Below the pieces are notes generated by a model, which saw only the letters and a list, made by a program, of their open reading frames with translations, ran no database searches and was not told the origin of the DNA. Below are positions 34,100 to 42,929 of a DNA stretch of 64,000 bases, one piece after another. A program made the translations under genes and the position numbers. Position 1 is the first letter of the stretch, and each line of letters begins with the position of its first letter. This stretch comes from Kutzneria sp. CA-103260 (lineage in GTDB: Bacteria; Actinomycetota; Actinomycetes; Mycobacteriales; Pseudonocardiaceae). The stretch spans positions 10,106,001 through 10,170,000 of the forward strand of contig NZ_CP073318.1 of assembly GCF_018263855.1 (NCBI RefSeq). Direction: 5' to 3'.

Positions 34100-35728
34100 T
34101 TAGCCGCGGGTGTGCCAGCCGCGGTGGCGCTCGGCCAGTTTCCGGGCGTGGGCGGCCACCGTCTCGTCGCCGTAGTGCTCGGCCGTCACCAGCAGCACCT
34201 CGCACGTCCTGGGATGATCCGACCGCCACACCAGGTTCAGGAACTCGATGGTCTGGGCCGTGTCGCCGTGCTCGGCCACCGCGTCCAGCACCCGCGACAC
34301 CCCGCCGGCGTCCAACAGTCCCGACAGCTCAACGACATTCGCGTCCGCGACCCGCACCGCCGGCACGTCGCCCTCGTCCAACGCCTTGTGCCGCAACAAC
34401 CACAGCAGCGCCGGGCCGTCGTGCGGGCCGCCCAGCAGCAGCCGCACCGGCGGCACCGTGGCCCGGTCGCCGAACACCTCGCCGCAGGTCCGGATCGCCA
34501 CCATCACCTCGGCTGTCGGCCGGTCCGGGGTCGCGATGCGGCTGATCAACGCGCGCGGGTTGTGCTGGTCCGGCTCGCCGAGGCTCCACTCCCGCACGTC
34601 CTCGGCCCACTCGTCGCCGGCCGCCGCGACGGCGTCGATCAGCTCGTCCACCGTGGCCCACAACGGATCCGGCAGCACCCGCACCAGCAGCCCGTTGCGC
34701 TCGGCCAGGTCCACCAGGATCGGCATGCCGCAGGCCGTCAGCCGGGCCTCGCTGCCCAGCGCGAACATCAGGCCGCTGTCCATCAGGAAGTCCACGACCT
34801 CGCTGGACACCGGCAACTCGGCCAGGTCCAGCGACCGGCGCGCCACCGCCGCCTGCACCAGTTCGACGCTCAGCTGCACCAGGCTGCGGCCGGGCAGCTT
34901 CGGGTGCGCCTCGAAGACCTTGCGGATCAGGTTCAGCGAATGCTTCTCGACCTTGCGCCACGCCGCCACCTGCACCAGGCGGCCCTTCAACCGCCGCACG
35001 GCACCAGCCGCCAGCGCCCACGCCAGCACCCGCGGCAGCTCCGTGGCGTCCACGCCGAGCACCAGCGCGAGCTCCGCCGGCAGCTCGCGCTTGTCCACCA
35101 GCTCGATGCCGTCCTCGCCGCACGCCTGCCGCAGCTGCGCGAACCACACGAACACCGGCGCCCGCTCCGCCGCGAACCACTGCTCCCGCTCGTTTGGCAG
35201 CCGCAGCGGGCCCACTGTGCGCCGCTCGATCCCCACCAGCGCCTTGGCCACCTCGTCGGCCGGCATCGTGCGCACCCGGGACACCAGCTCGGCGAACGTC
35301 AGTTCCTCGTCGCCGCGCACGTGGTGCATCAGCGCCTTGGCCCGCACGTCGTAGGACGACCGGTGCTCCGCCGCCTCCAACACCCCCTCGCACCGCTCGA
35401 CGATGTCGTCCGGATGGTCGCTGTCCGGCGACAACATGCCCCTGGCGGCCAGGAACTCCACCAGCAGGCCCAGCGTCGGCGCCCCGCTCGCGCACACCGT
35501 CTCCGGCAGGTTCAGCCGGTCCGGCAGGTACTCCAGCAGGAACCGCTCGACGTCGCGGACCGTCCAGCGGAAGGCGCTGTCGTTCGGGCCGAGGCTGCTC
35601 CAGTCCAGCGCCAGGATGGCGTCCTCGACGTGCTCCACCGGCTGCGCCCGGCGGTGCTCGGCCCACTCCACGAACCGCGAGACCAGCTGGTCGCGAAGCT
35701 CGGGGTCGGTGCCCCACGGCTGCTGCAT
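34100..35728 (-). CDS. hypothetical protein, 542 aa
   Basis: Not recognised. A large, soluble, mostly helical protein rich in Leu, Ala, Arg and Glu, with no signal peptide or membrane segment. The N-terminus (LRDQLVSRFVEWAEHRRAQP) and the repeated acidic helices suggest a scaffold or regulatory protein; repeat units such as WSSLGPNDSAFRWTVRDVE and ADNANVVELSGLL are not clear family signatures. Many actinobacterial genomes hold such proteins without known roles. The start at ATG (MQQPWG) lies 115 nt from the divergent sigma factor gene. A long palindrome follows its stop. Confidence 0.7.
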   Translation of the reverse strand: MQQPWGTDPELRDQLVSRFVEWAEHRRAQPVEHVEDAILALDWSSLGPNDSAFRWTVRDVERFLLEYLPDRLNLPETVCASGAPTLGLLVEFLAARGMLSPDSDHPDDIVERCEGVLEAAEHRSSYDVRAKALMHHVRGDEELTFAELVSRVRTMPADEVAKALVGIERRTVGPLRLPNEREQWFAAERAPVFVWFAQLRQACGEDGIELVDKRELPAELALVLGVDATELPRVLAWALAAGAVRRLKGRLVQVAAWRKVEKHSLNLIRKVFEAHPKLPGRSLVQLSVELVQAAVARRSLDLAELPVSSEVVDFLMDSGLMFALGSEARLTACGMPILVDLAERNGLLVRVLPDPLWATVDELIDAVAAAGDEWAEDVREWSLGEPDQHNPRALISRIATPDRPTAEVMVAIRTCGEVFGDRATVPPVRLLLGGPHDGPALLWLLRHKALDEGDVPAVRVADANVVELSGLLDAGGVSRVLDAVAEHGDTAQTIEFLNLVWRSDHPRTCEVLLVTAEHYGDETVAAHARKLAERHRGWHTRG

Positions 35729-35843
35729 GGCGTCATCGTGTCAGAGGGCGCCAGCATCGTGCGCTGGCTGTACGCGAATGGTCGCTCCCCGTGAAGGGTG
35801 GTTTTTTCCGTCGGAGTTCGGGGAGCCGGAACGATGAGTAGGC

Positions 35844-36371
35844 ATGAACCAACCGTCCGGGGTGCGGCCGGACCCGGGGCTCACCCTGCTCGACCTGTAC
35901 GAACAGGCGCTGCCCCAGGTCTACGGCTACCTGCTGGCCCGCTGCGGGCAGCGGCCGGTGGCCGAGGACCTCACCACCGAGGTCTTCCTGGCGGCCATGG
36001 ATTCCTGCCGTCGCGGCAAGGCGACCGAGGTCAGCACTAGTTGGCTGATCGGCATCGCCCGGCACAAGCTCGTCGACCACTGGCGGCGGGCCGAACGCGA
36101 ACGCCGTGGCCTCCGCGTCCTCGGCGGACTCGCCTGCGAGCCCGAGGACCCGTGGGATGAGCGGCTGGATGCCTTGCTGGCTCGGGAGGTTCTGGCTTCG
36201 CTGTCCGCCCCGCACCGGTCGGTGCTCACCCTGCGCTATCTCGACGGCCTGCCCGTGCCCGAGGTCGCTCGCTGCCTCGGGCGGACCGTGCACGCCACCG
36301 AGGCCCTGCTCGTCCGGGCCCGCGGCGCTTTTCGGGCCCACTACCAGAGCCGTGAGGAGGGCACCCGATGA
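35844..36371 (+). CDS. ECF-type RNA polymerase sigma factor
   Basis: 175 residues: sigma region 2 in LLDLYEQALPQVYGYLLARC, AEDLTTEVFLAAM and SWLIGIARHKLVDHWRR; region 4 in LSAPHRSVLTLRYLDGLP through VARCLGRTVHATEALLVRAR, a standard ECF pair. It directs RNA polymerase to a small set of promoters. No classical anti-sigma factor with a zinc motif is next to it. The stop overlaps the ATG of the two-domain VOC gene (ATGA), so that protein is the likely partner. No convincing autoregulated promoter is visible in the 115-nt upstream spacer. Confidence 0.92.
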   Translation: MNQPSGVRPDPGLTLLDLYEQALPQVYGYLLARCGQRPVAEDLTTEVFLAAMDSCRRGKATEVSTSWLIGIARHKLVDHWRRAERERRGLRVLGGLACEPEDPWDERLDALLAREVLASLSAPHRSVLTLRYLDGLPVPEVARCLGRTVHATEALLVRARGAFRAHYQSREEGTR

Positions 36372-37174
36372 CCGATCCGTTCGAGGACCTGCTCGAGCCG
36401 GTGGTTCCCGTCGATCCCGACCCGCGGTTCGCCGCCGGTCTGCGTGCCCTGCTCGAGGCCGCATTTGTCCGTCCCATGTCTGGAGGTTCTATGCCTGTCA
36501 CCGCCGTTCAGGGCGATGTCGTCTACGCGTCCCTGTGGTCGCCCGACGCCGCCCGTGCCGCCGCCTTCTACGGTTCCGTCCTGGGTTGGCGGATCTCCGC
36601 CGACCACCGACGCGTCGAGGGGCTGGGGCAGCACCTCGGGCTGTGGTCGGATTCCCGGCGCACCACCTTCCTCAGCCACGCCGTCACCGACATGGACGCC
36701 GCCATCGCCCGCGTCCGGGCCGCCGGTGGCACTGCCGGCGATGCCGTCGAGGAGCCGTACGGTCTCAGCGCCCAGTGCGTCGACAACCAGGGCCTGCCCT
36801 TCGCCCTGCACCTCTCCTCGCCCGGGCCGCAGCCGTCCACCTTCGCTCAGGGCGAGATCGTCTACTTCACCATGCACGTCCGCGATTCCGCCTCCGCCCG
36901 GGCGTTCTACGGCTCCGTCTTCGGCTGGACCTTCACCCCCGGCCGCGTCGCCGACGGCTGGCAGGTCCAGGGCCCCGCCCTCGGCTTCGGCCTGCAGGGC
37001 GGTCACGCTGAGGCCGCCGTCCTGCCCATGTACGTCGTCACCGACGTCTCCGCCGCCGTCGCCCGCGTCCGCTCCGCAGGCGGCACCGCCACCGACCCCG
37101 TGCAGATGCCCTACGGCATCACCTCGGACTGCGTCGACGACCAGGGAGTGCCCTTCTACCTGGGCCAACTCTGA
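36368..37174 (+). CDS. two-domain VOC protein with conserved N-terminal stub, coupled to an ECF sigma factor
   Basis: 268 residues. Residues 1-33 (DPFEDLLEPVVPVDPDPRF then AAGLRALLEAAF) form a short amphipathic stub seen before proteins coupled to actinobacterial ECF factors. Two VOC domains follow: residues 40-150 (GDVVYASLWSPDAARAAAFY) and 155-268 (GEIVYFTMHVRDSASARAFY), each with an AFYGSV(L/F)GW repeat. The two domains are about a third identical, so internal duplication is likely. The 4-nt overlap with the sigma gene suggests a sensor or regulator of the sigma factor. This is inference from coupling only. A hairpin follows the stop. Confidence 0.82.
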   Translation: MTDPFEDLLEPVVPVDPDPRFAAGLRALLEAAFVRPMSGGSMPVTAVQGDVVYASLWSPDAARAAAFYGSVLGWRISADHRRVEGLGQHLGLWSDSRRTTFLSHAVTDMDAAIARVRAAGGTAGDAVEEPYGLSAQCVDNQGLPFALHLSSPGPQPSTFAQGEIVYFTMHVRDSASARAFYGSVFGWTFTPGRVADGWQVQGPALGFGLQGGHAEAAVLPMYVVTDVSAAVARVRSAGGTATDPVQMPYGITSDCVDDQGVPFYLGQL

Positions 37175-37181
37175 TCCATCC

Positions 37182-37220
37182 ACAGCCTGTGGGCAGCTTT
37201 CCCGGTTGTCCACAGGCTGT
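37182..37220 (+). terminator. hairpin after the two-domain VOC gene
   Basis: ACAGCCTGTGG (37182-37192) pairs perfectly with CCACAGGCTGT (37210-37220), 17-nt loop. It begins 8 nt after the stop. No T run follows, so it may be a weak or Rho-assisted terminator. Confidence 0.65.
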
Positions 37221-37268
37221 CCCCGTTCAAGGTCAACTTCGGGGTACCGCCGATAGGCTGAAACGGGG

Positions 37269-38134
37269 TCAGCCCCCAGGGTGGGTGGGGCTGTGGGTGC
37301 CCGGGGTGGCGGAATGTGAGTGTCGGCTTGTGGTGGTGTCTGGGCGTGCCGGCCGCTGAGACAGGGCCAGTCGACGTTGCGCTCGGTCGATTTCGGTGAC
37401 CGCCACCGTGATCTCGTCACCGATCCGCAGGACGTCGTCGGTGGGCGAGGTCAGCTCTTTGCTGTGGACCAGCCCTGCCATGCCGTCGGCAACGCGGACG
37501 AACACGCCGAAAGGAACCAGCTTCGTGACCGGCCCGCGCAAGGTCTGGCCTACGGCGACGGTTTCGGCGAAGGCCTGGAACGGGTCGGGCCGCAATGCCC
37601 GCAGGGACAGGTGGGCCTCGCCGTTGTACGTGTCGAACTGGAGGAACTCGCACGCGATCCGCTGCCCGACTTGGACGACATCAGCGGCGGAGTCGATGCG
37701 GCCCCAGGACAGCTCGGGGATCGTGATGAAGCCGACGCCGGGAAACAGCGGGTGGCTGGGACCGTCATCCAGCGCCACGAACACGCCGAACCGTTCGATG
37801 GCCGCGACCACGCCGGACAGAACCTCGCCAGGACGGCGTCGGCTGAGAAAAGCCCACAGTTTCGGGTTCTCGGCCGGGGCAAGCGACAGCCGAGCCTCCT
37901 CGCGGTCCATGTCGACGGCGACGACTCCGGCGGTGACGCGGTCGCCGACCGCCACCTTCGGAGACGGAGACCAGCTCTGCTCCAACGGCCGACCATCCCC
38001 AGCGGGCGCGTGGGGAAGTCGTCGAGAGTCACCGCCCACTGGCGGTGACGGGCGACCGACGTGACGGTGCCCGAACAGACGTCGCCGACCTGGAGCGAAG
38101 CCAAGAACCTCCGAGCATCCTCGCTGTCCGACAC
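37269..38134 (-). pseudogene. S1 RNA-binding domain protein with an apparent single-base frameshift
   Basis: Reading from GTG 38134 (GGAG 10 nt upstream) the first 49 codons form the start of an S1 domain (GDVCSGTVTSVARHRQWAV). At about 37985-37993 the reading frame breaks; in the +1 alternative frame the S1 sequence goes on (PLEQSWSPSPKVAVGDRV) and then two more S1 repeats follow (GEVLSGVVAAIERFGVFVAL; GPVTKLVPFGVFVRVADG) to the stop at 37269. One extra C in GGCCG (giving GGCCCG) would restore a continuous protein of about 287 residues. Intact members bind RNA, as in ribosomal protein S1. The gene is either inactivated or the base is a sequencing error. Confidence 0.8.
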
Positions 38135-38171
38135 GCCGCTCAGGCTCCCATGGCGGGCCGAGTGCGGGGAG

Positions 38172-38615
38172 TCACTGGGGGAAGCGCTGGATCTCCTCCT
38201 CGGTTCGCTCGGTGGCGGCGGTGATGAAGCGGAGCAGGGCCGAGAGCTCGGTGTCGTCGAGGTGGGAGAGGTCGCGGAGGTGGCTGGCGTTGAGGCGTTC
38301 GTAGAGGCTGCCGACGCGGTGGACGGCCTCGGGGTCGGGCTCGATGAGGACGCGGCGGCGGTCGTGGGGGTCGGGCACGCGGCGGACGTAGCCGGCCTGG
38401 ACGAGGCGTTCGATCATCCGTGAGGCGGAGCCACTGGTGAGGGTGACGCGCCGGGCGAGCTCGCCGGCGGTGGCGGGCCCCTGGTTGGCCAGCACGTAAA
38501 GGGCCTGGAGATCGGTCCAGTTCAGGCCCAGGTGCTCGGCGATCATGCCGTTCAGCTGGATGACCGGGATCTGCCACCGGGCAATGGCCCGAAGGACTTC
38601 GTGCGACTCCGCCAT
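38172..38615 (-). CDS. MarR-family transcriptional regulator
   Basis: About 147 residues, a winged helix-turn-helix of the MarR type: LQALYVLANQGPATAGELARR, then SGSASRMIERLVQAGYVRR and the wing DPHDRRRVLIEPD. Flanking helices form the dimer region. It is divergent from the P450 gene, with 96 nt between starts that hold three phased operator-like repeats. It most likely represses the P450 and itself, released by a small ligand. Start: ATG 38615, one codon after GTG 38618. Confidence 0.92.
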   Translation of the reverse strand: MAESHEVLRAIARWQIPVIQLNGMIAEHLGLNWTDLQALYVLANQGPATAGELARRVTLTSGSASRMIERLVQAGYVRRVPDPHDRRRVLIEPDPEAVHRVGSLYERLNASHLRDLSHLDDTELSALLRFITAATERTEEEIQRFPQ

Positions 38616-38627
38616 CACGACAGCCTA

Positions 38628-38675
38628 CTGCGTCGAACAGTCTCTGCGTCTTGCAGTAGCTGCGTTACGCAGTTA
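38628..38675. promoter_or_regulatory. three tandem 16-bp operator repeats between marR-type gene and P450
   Basis: CTGCGTNNNNCAG occurs at 38628, 38644 and 38660, spaced exactly 16 bp: CTGCGTCGAACAG, CTGCGTCTTGCAG and CTGCGTTACGCAG. The third is a perfect palindrome (6-1-6), the second nearly so. It starts 13 bp upstream of the MarR start codon. This is the layout of a cooperative multi-site operator. Confidence 0.75.
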
Positions 38676-38711
38676 ATGTCGGAGGCATCCCGATACGAGG
38701 AAGGCCTGCCG

Positions 38712-39809
38712 ATGTCGGACGCCCCCACGGTCAGCTGCCCGTTCTCCACCGAAGCCAACGCCCCCGATCCGAGGCTGGGAGAGGCCGGCGTCGTGGTCCG
38801 GACGCAGGCCCCGGCGGGTGGGCCGATGTGGATCGTCACGGAGGCCGACCTGGCCCGAGAGGTCCTGGCCGACGGGCGCTTCGCCAAGGACCCGGCGCTG
38901 GCCCCGCCGAGTTGGAATCGGGCCACGGCGGGCCTGGAGCCGAGTGCGGCGGAGCAGATGTCGGTGACGACGCTGGACGGCGAGCCGCACGCACGCCTGC
39001 GGCGCGCACTGGCGCCGTTGTTCAGCGCGGCGAGGATGCAGGCGGCCTACCCACGGATGAAGGCCAGGGCAGAACGGCTCCTGGCCCGCTTAGGGCCGGG
39101 TGAGGTCGACCTGGTCGAGGACTTCACCACGAGGTATCCGCTGACGATCCTGTGCGACCTGCTCGGCATTCCGGACGACCAGGTGGACACGGTGATGAGC
39201 GCCTGCCGGCTGATGCACGTCGACTACCCGGCCAACGTGGGCCGAGCCATGGCGGCCTTTGCCACTTTGGCCCAAGCCGCGTTGGAGAACGCCGACGGAC
39301 TGGCGGCCGAACTGGCCCGGCGCATGCCGCCGGACAGCACACGGAAGGACCTCGAATACCAGGTTTTCACGCTGCTGTTCGCCGGACAGCTCACGACTGA
39401 TCTGACGGTGGGCTTCCTGCTGGCCCGCCTGCTCGGCGATCCCGCAGCGCCCCGCGACAATGACGAACTGGTGCGGGAAACTCTCCGCGAGCATCCGCCG
39501 GCGCCGTTCACGCTTTGGCGCTTCACAACGGTCGAGGTCGATCTGGCCGGTGTCCGGCTGCCGGCCAATTCCCCGGTGCTCATCGACATTCGGGGGATCA
39601 ACGCTGTCAGTGACCTCACCTTCGGCGCCGGCCCGCATTACTGCCTGGGCTCCCAACTGGCCCGGCTCGAACTCCGGGCGTTGGCCGAGACCGTCCGTGA
39701 CGCCTACCCGCACGCCCGGCTCACCACGCCGCTCAAAGCCTTACGCCACAGCGCACCGGGATCGATCATGGGCAGCCGGCTCCACACCCTCCCGGTGCGG
39801 CTGAGCTGA
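38712..39809 (+). CDS. cytochrome P450, short, lacking the meander segment
   Basis: 365 residues. The heme-binding loop is FGAGPHYCLG with C311, the ETLRE sequence is a variant of the EXXR motif, and the I-helix has FAGQLTTD. Between WRFTTVEVDLAGVRLP and the heme loop, about 15-20 residues normally present (the meander with a PDRFD-like motif) are absent, since RGINAVSD leads directly to LTFGAG. The protein is thus shorter than the usual 400 residues. It may be inactive, or a minimal P450. The ATG at 38712 follows GAGGAAGG. MarR regulation is likely. Its stop is 6 nt from the stop of convergent glgX. Confidence 0.85.
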   Translation: MSDAPTVSCPFSTEANAPDPRLGEAGVVVRTQAPAGGPMWIVTEADLAREVLADGRFAKDPALAPPSWNRATAGLEPSAAEQMSVTTLDGEPHARLRRALAPLFSAARMQAAYPRMKARAERLLARLGPGEVDLVEDFTTRYPLTILCDLLGIPDDQVDTVMSACRLMHVDYPANVGRAMAAFATLAQAALENADGLAAELARRMPPDSTRKDLEYQVFTLLFAGQLTTDLTVGFLLARLLGDPAAPRDNDELVRETLREHPPAPFTLWRFTTVEVDLAGVRLPANSPVLIDIRGINAVSDLTFGAGPHYCLGSQLARLELRALAETVRDAYPHARLTTPLKALRHSAPGSIMGSRLHTLPVRLS

Positions 39810-39815
39810 CCCCGG

Positions 39816-41942
39816 TCACTTGCTGTTGCGGGGTGCCCGAAGCAGCAACGTGGTGCGGCCGGGGAGCTGGATCTGGCTGCCCGAGGCCAAAGGGGTCTGG
39901 TCGACCGGGGTGCCATCAGGGGTTCCGCTGTCCAGCATGGGCTCGAACAGCGGGCCGAACTCGGCCGGGGGCAGAGTGAAGGCGCAGGGGTCGCCGCCGG
40001 CGTGCAGGACGATGAGCCACGAATGGTCGGAGACGAGCTCGCCGGATTTGGTGCGGGACAGGCAGTTGGCGCCGTCGATCCAGACGCCGAGGGTGCGGCG
40101 GTCGTCGTCGAACCAGTCGGTCTCGGCCATCTCGGCCCCGTCGGGGCGCAGCCACACCAGGTCGGGCTCGCCGCTGGGAGTGATGCGGCCGTCGAAGAAC
40201 TGGGGCTGCCGCAGCGCGGGGGAGGCGGCCCGCAGCGCCACGAGCCGTCCGGTGAACTCGAGCAGCGAGGAGGCGTCGGCGGACAGGTCCCAGTCCACCC
40301 AGGACATCTCGTTGTCCTGGTTGTACGCGTTGTTGTTGCCGTCCTGGGTCCGCCACATCTCGTCGCCGGCGGTGATCATGGGGGTGCCCATGGACAGCAG
40401 CAGGCTGGACATGAGGTTGCGGGCCTGGCGGGCCCGCAGCGCGAGCACGTCGGGTTCGGACGTCTCGCCCTCGGCCCCGCAGTTCCAGGACCGGTTGTCG
40501 TTGGTGCCGTCCCGGTTGTCCTCGCCGTTGGTCTCGTTGTGCTTGTCGTTGTACGAGACCATGTCGCGCAGGGTGAAACCGTCGTGCGCGGTGATGAAGT
40601 TGATCGACGCCCACGGCCGCCGGCCGTCGTCGGAGTAGAGGTCGCTGGAGCCGGTCAGCCGGTAGGCGAGATCGCGCACGCCCACGGCCCCGCGCCAGAA
40701 GTCGCGGACGGTGTCCCGGTAGCGCCCGTTCCACTCGGCCCACTGCACGCCGAACGCGCCGACCCGGTAGCCGTCGCCGGTGGCGTCCCAGGGCTCGGCG
40801 ATCAGCTTGCAGCTGGCCAGCAGCGGGTCGCAGGCGATGGCGGTCAGCAGCGCGGCGTTGGGATCGAACGGACCGGCCCCGGGCCGCCCCAGCACGGAGG
40901 CGAGGTCGAAGCGGAAGCCGTCCACGCCCAGCTCACCGGCCCAGTACCGCAGGGAGTCGGTGACCAGCCGCACCACGGTCGGCGACCCGGCGTCCAAGGT
41001 GTTGCCGCAGCCGGTGATGTCCAGCCCCCGGCCGCCGTCGCCGTGCGCGTAGTACGCCGGGGCGTCCAGACCGCGGAAGCTCAGCGTGGGCCCCTCGAAG
41101 CCGGACTCGCAGGTGTGGTTGAACACCACGTCGACGACGACCTCGATGCCGGCGGCGTGCAGCGACGCCACCATGGTGCGGAACTCCTCGACCTCGCGCC
41201 CGGGCTCGCTGGCGTAGCCGGCGTAGGGGGCGAAGAAGCCGAGCGGCGAGTATCCCCAGTAGTTGTGGCGGTCGGCGGTCATCAGCGACGGCTCGTCCAC
41301 AAAGGTGTGTACGGGCATCAGCTCGACGGCGGTGACGCCCAGCCGCACCAGGTGCTCGACCACGGACGGATGGGCCAGCCCCAGGTAGGTGCCCCGCAGG
41401 TGCTCGGGCACGTCGCGGTGCCGCTTGGTGTAGCCGCGCACGTGCAGCTCGTAGAACACGGACTCCTCGAACGGCACCTCGGGCTTCACGCCGGTGTCCG
41501 GCCCGCCGGGCGAGGTGACGACCGACAGCGGCACGCTGCCCAGCGAATCCACCGTGGAGGCCGGCCCGGTCGTAGCGTTGTCGACGTAGCCCAGCGCCGC
41601 CTCGAGGTTGGTCAGACCGCCGGTGATGCGTTTCGCGTAGGGGTCGACCAGCAGCTTGGCCGGATTGTGGCGAAGGCCACGTGCCGGATCGTACGGACCG
41701 TGCACGCGGTAGCCGTACTGCTGTCCGGGCAGCACGCCGTGCACCACGCCGTGCCACACCCCGAAGGTGCGTTCCGTGAGCTCAACGCGCTTCTCCTGCC
41801 CGTTGTCGACCAAGCACACCTCCACCGCCTCGGCCGTGGAGGAGGCGACGGCGAAGCGCACCCCGCCGGCCTCGGGGTGCGACCCGAGGGGGAAGGGGCG
41901 TCCGGCCAGCATCATCGGGTCCGGGGCAGGGTTGGCAACCAC
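39816..41942 (-). CDS. glgX: glycogen debranching enzyme GlgX
   Basis: 708 residues, GH13_11. It removes the short stubs left by phosphorylase, cutting alpha-1,6 bonds. An N-terminal CBM48 (PLGSHPEAGGVRFAV) precedes the barrel, with VVFNHTCES, GFRFDLASVLG (nucleophile Asp), KLIAEPWD (acid/base Glu) and FITAHDGFTLRDMVSYN. GTG 41942 lies behind GGGGAAG. It complements GlgP, though it is 19 kb away from the glgE cluster and no terminator separates it from the convergent P450. It is divergent from the ABC ATPase gene, 68 nt apart. Confidence 0.95.
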   Translation of the reverse strand: MVANPAPDPMMLAGRPFPLGSHPEAGGVRFAVASSTAEAVEVCLVDNGQEKRVELTERTFGVWHGVVHGVLPGQQYGYRVHGPYDPARGLRHNPAKLLVDPYAKRITGGLTNLEAALGYVDNATTGPASTVDSLGSVPLSVVTSPGGPDTGVKPEVPFEESVFYELHVRGYTKRHRDVPEHLRGTYLGLAHPSVVEHLVRLGVTAVELMPVHTFVDEPSLMTADRHNYWGYSPLGFFAPYAGYASEPGREVEEFRTMVASLHAAGIEVVVDVVFNHTCESGFEGPTLSFRGLDAPAYYAHGDGGRGLDITGCGNTLDAGSPTVVRLVTDSLRYWAGELGVDGFRFDLASVLGRPGAGPFDPNAALLTAIACDPLLASCKLIAEPWDATGDGYRVGAFGVQWAEWNGRYRDTVRDFWRGAVGVRDLAYRLTGSSDLYSDDGRRPWASINFITAHDGFTLRDMVSYNDKHNETNGEDNRDGTNDNRSWNCGAEGETSEPDVLALRARQARNLMSSLLLSMGTPMITAGDEMWRTQDGNNNAYNQDNEMSWVDWDLSADASSLLEFTGRLVALRAASPALRQPQFFDGRITPSGEPDLVWLRPDGAEMAETDWFDDDRRTLGVWIDGANCLSRTKSGELVSDHSWLIVLHAGGDPCAFTLPPAEFGPLFEPMLDSGTPDGTPVDQTPLASGSQIQLPGRTTLLLRAPRNSK

Positions 41943-42010
41943 ATCGCGATCTTCCCCGACCGGGTGCCCCGGTGCCAGGCCACGACGGGTGGGTTGTGAA
42001 CAATGGACCG

Positions 42011-42832
42011 GTGACCGAGCCGATCAGTGCGGATGTCGATCTCGTCGTGGCGATGGAGAAGGTCAGCGTGCGGCGCGGCAGGACCACCCTGGTGCGCGGC
42101 ATCGACTGGCGGGTCGAGCTGGACGAGCGGTGGGTGGTGCTGGGCCCGAACGGGGCCGGCAAGACCACCCTGCTGCGCCTGGCCGGCGCCGAGATGCACC
42201 CGACCACGGGGGCGGTGCACGTGCTCGGCGAGAAGCTGGGCCGCACCGACGTGTTCGAGCTGCGCACCCGCATCGGCGTCTGCTCGGCCGCGCTGGCCGG
42301 CCGGGTGCCGCCCGAGGAGAAGGTGGTGGACGTCGTCGTCAGCGCGGGCTACGGCGTCATCGGCCGCTGGCGTGAGCAGTACGACAGCATGGACACCGGC
42401 CGGGCCGAGGAGCTGCTGGCCGCGCTGGGCATCAAGCACCTGGCCGACCGCATGTTCGGCACGCTGTCGGAGGGCGAGCGCAAGCGCACGCTGATCTCCC
42501 GGGCCCTGATGACCGACCCCGAGATGCTGCTGCTGGACGAGCCGGCGGCCGGCCTGGACCTGGGCGGCCGCGAGGACCTGGTGGCCCGCCTGTCGGAGTT
42601 CGCCTTCGACCCGGACGCGCCGGCGATGGTGCTGGTCACCCACCACGTCGAGGAGATCCCGCCGGGCTTCACCCACGCGCTGCTGCTGCGCGAGGGCGGC
42701 ATCGTGGCCCAGGGCCTGGTCGACGACGTGATCACCGCCCCGAACCTGTCCGCGGCCTTCGGCCAGGACCTGGAGCTGGACAAGGTCGGCGACCGCTACT
42801 TCGCCCGCCGCCGCACCGGCTCTGGTGCGTGA
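42011..42832 (+). CDS. ABC transporter ATP-binding protein without adjacent permease
   Basis: 273 residues. It has Walker A GPNGAGKTTLLR, signature LSEGERKRTL, Walker B MLLLDEPAAGLDL and His switch VTHHVEEIP. The order fits the ABC-type ATPases that work in iron or metal uptake (for example ModF-like or siderophore-type) or soluble ABC proteins; no permease or binding protein is next to it. The start is one of several GTGs; 42011 (VTEPISADVD) was chosen because the preceding sequence is not family-like. Role unknown. Confidence 0.83.
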   Translation: MTEPISADVDLVVAMEKVSVRRGRTTLVRGIDWRVELDERWVVLGPNGAGKTTLLRLAGAEMHPTTGAVHVLGEKLGRTDVFELRTRIGVCSAALAGRVPPEEKVVDVVVSAGYGVIGRWREQYDSMDTGRAEELLAALGIKHLADRMFGTLSEGERKRTLISRALMTDPEMLLLDEPAAGLDLGGREDLVARLSEFAFDPDAPAMVLVTHHVEEIPPGFTHALLLREGGIVAQGLVDDVITAPNLSAAFGQDLELDKVGDRYFARRRTGSGA

Positions 42833-42929
42833 AAGCGCGTTTCCGCGCGTTGAACGAGAGGAATGGTCCTTTCCAAACGTGGGGTGCTACCGGCGGGTAG
42901 CCTGCGAGGCCTGGAGTCGAGGAGGACAG

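Noticed and set aside
37206..37214. TTGTCCACA, a perfect match to an actinobacterial DnaA box.
   Set aside because: It lies in the loop and arm of a terminator-like hairpin after a gene; a single box without others, AT-rich DNA or dnaA/dnaN genes nearby gives no sign of an origin.
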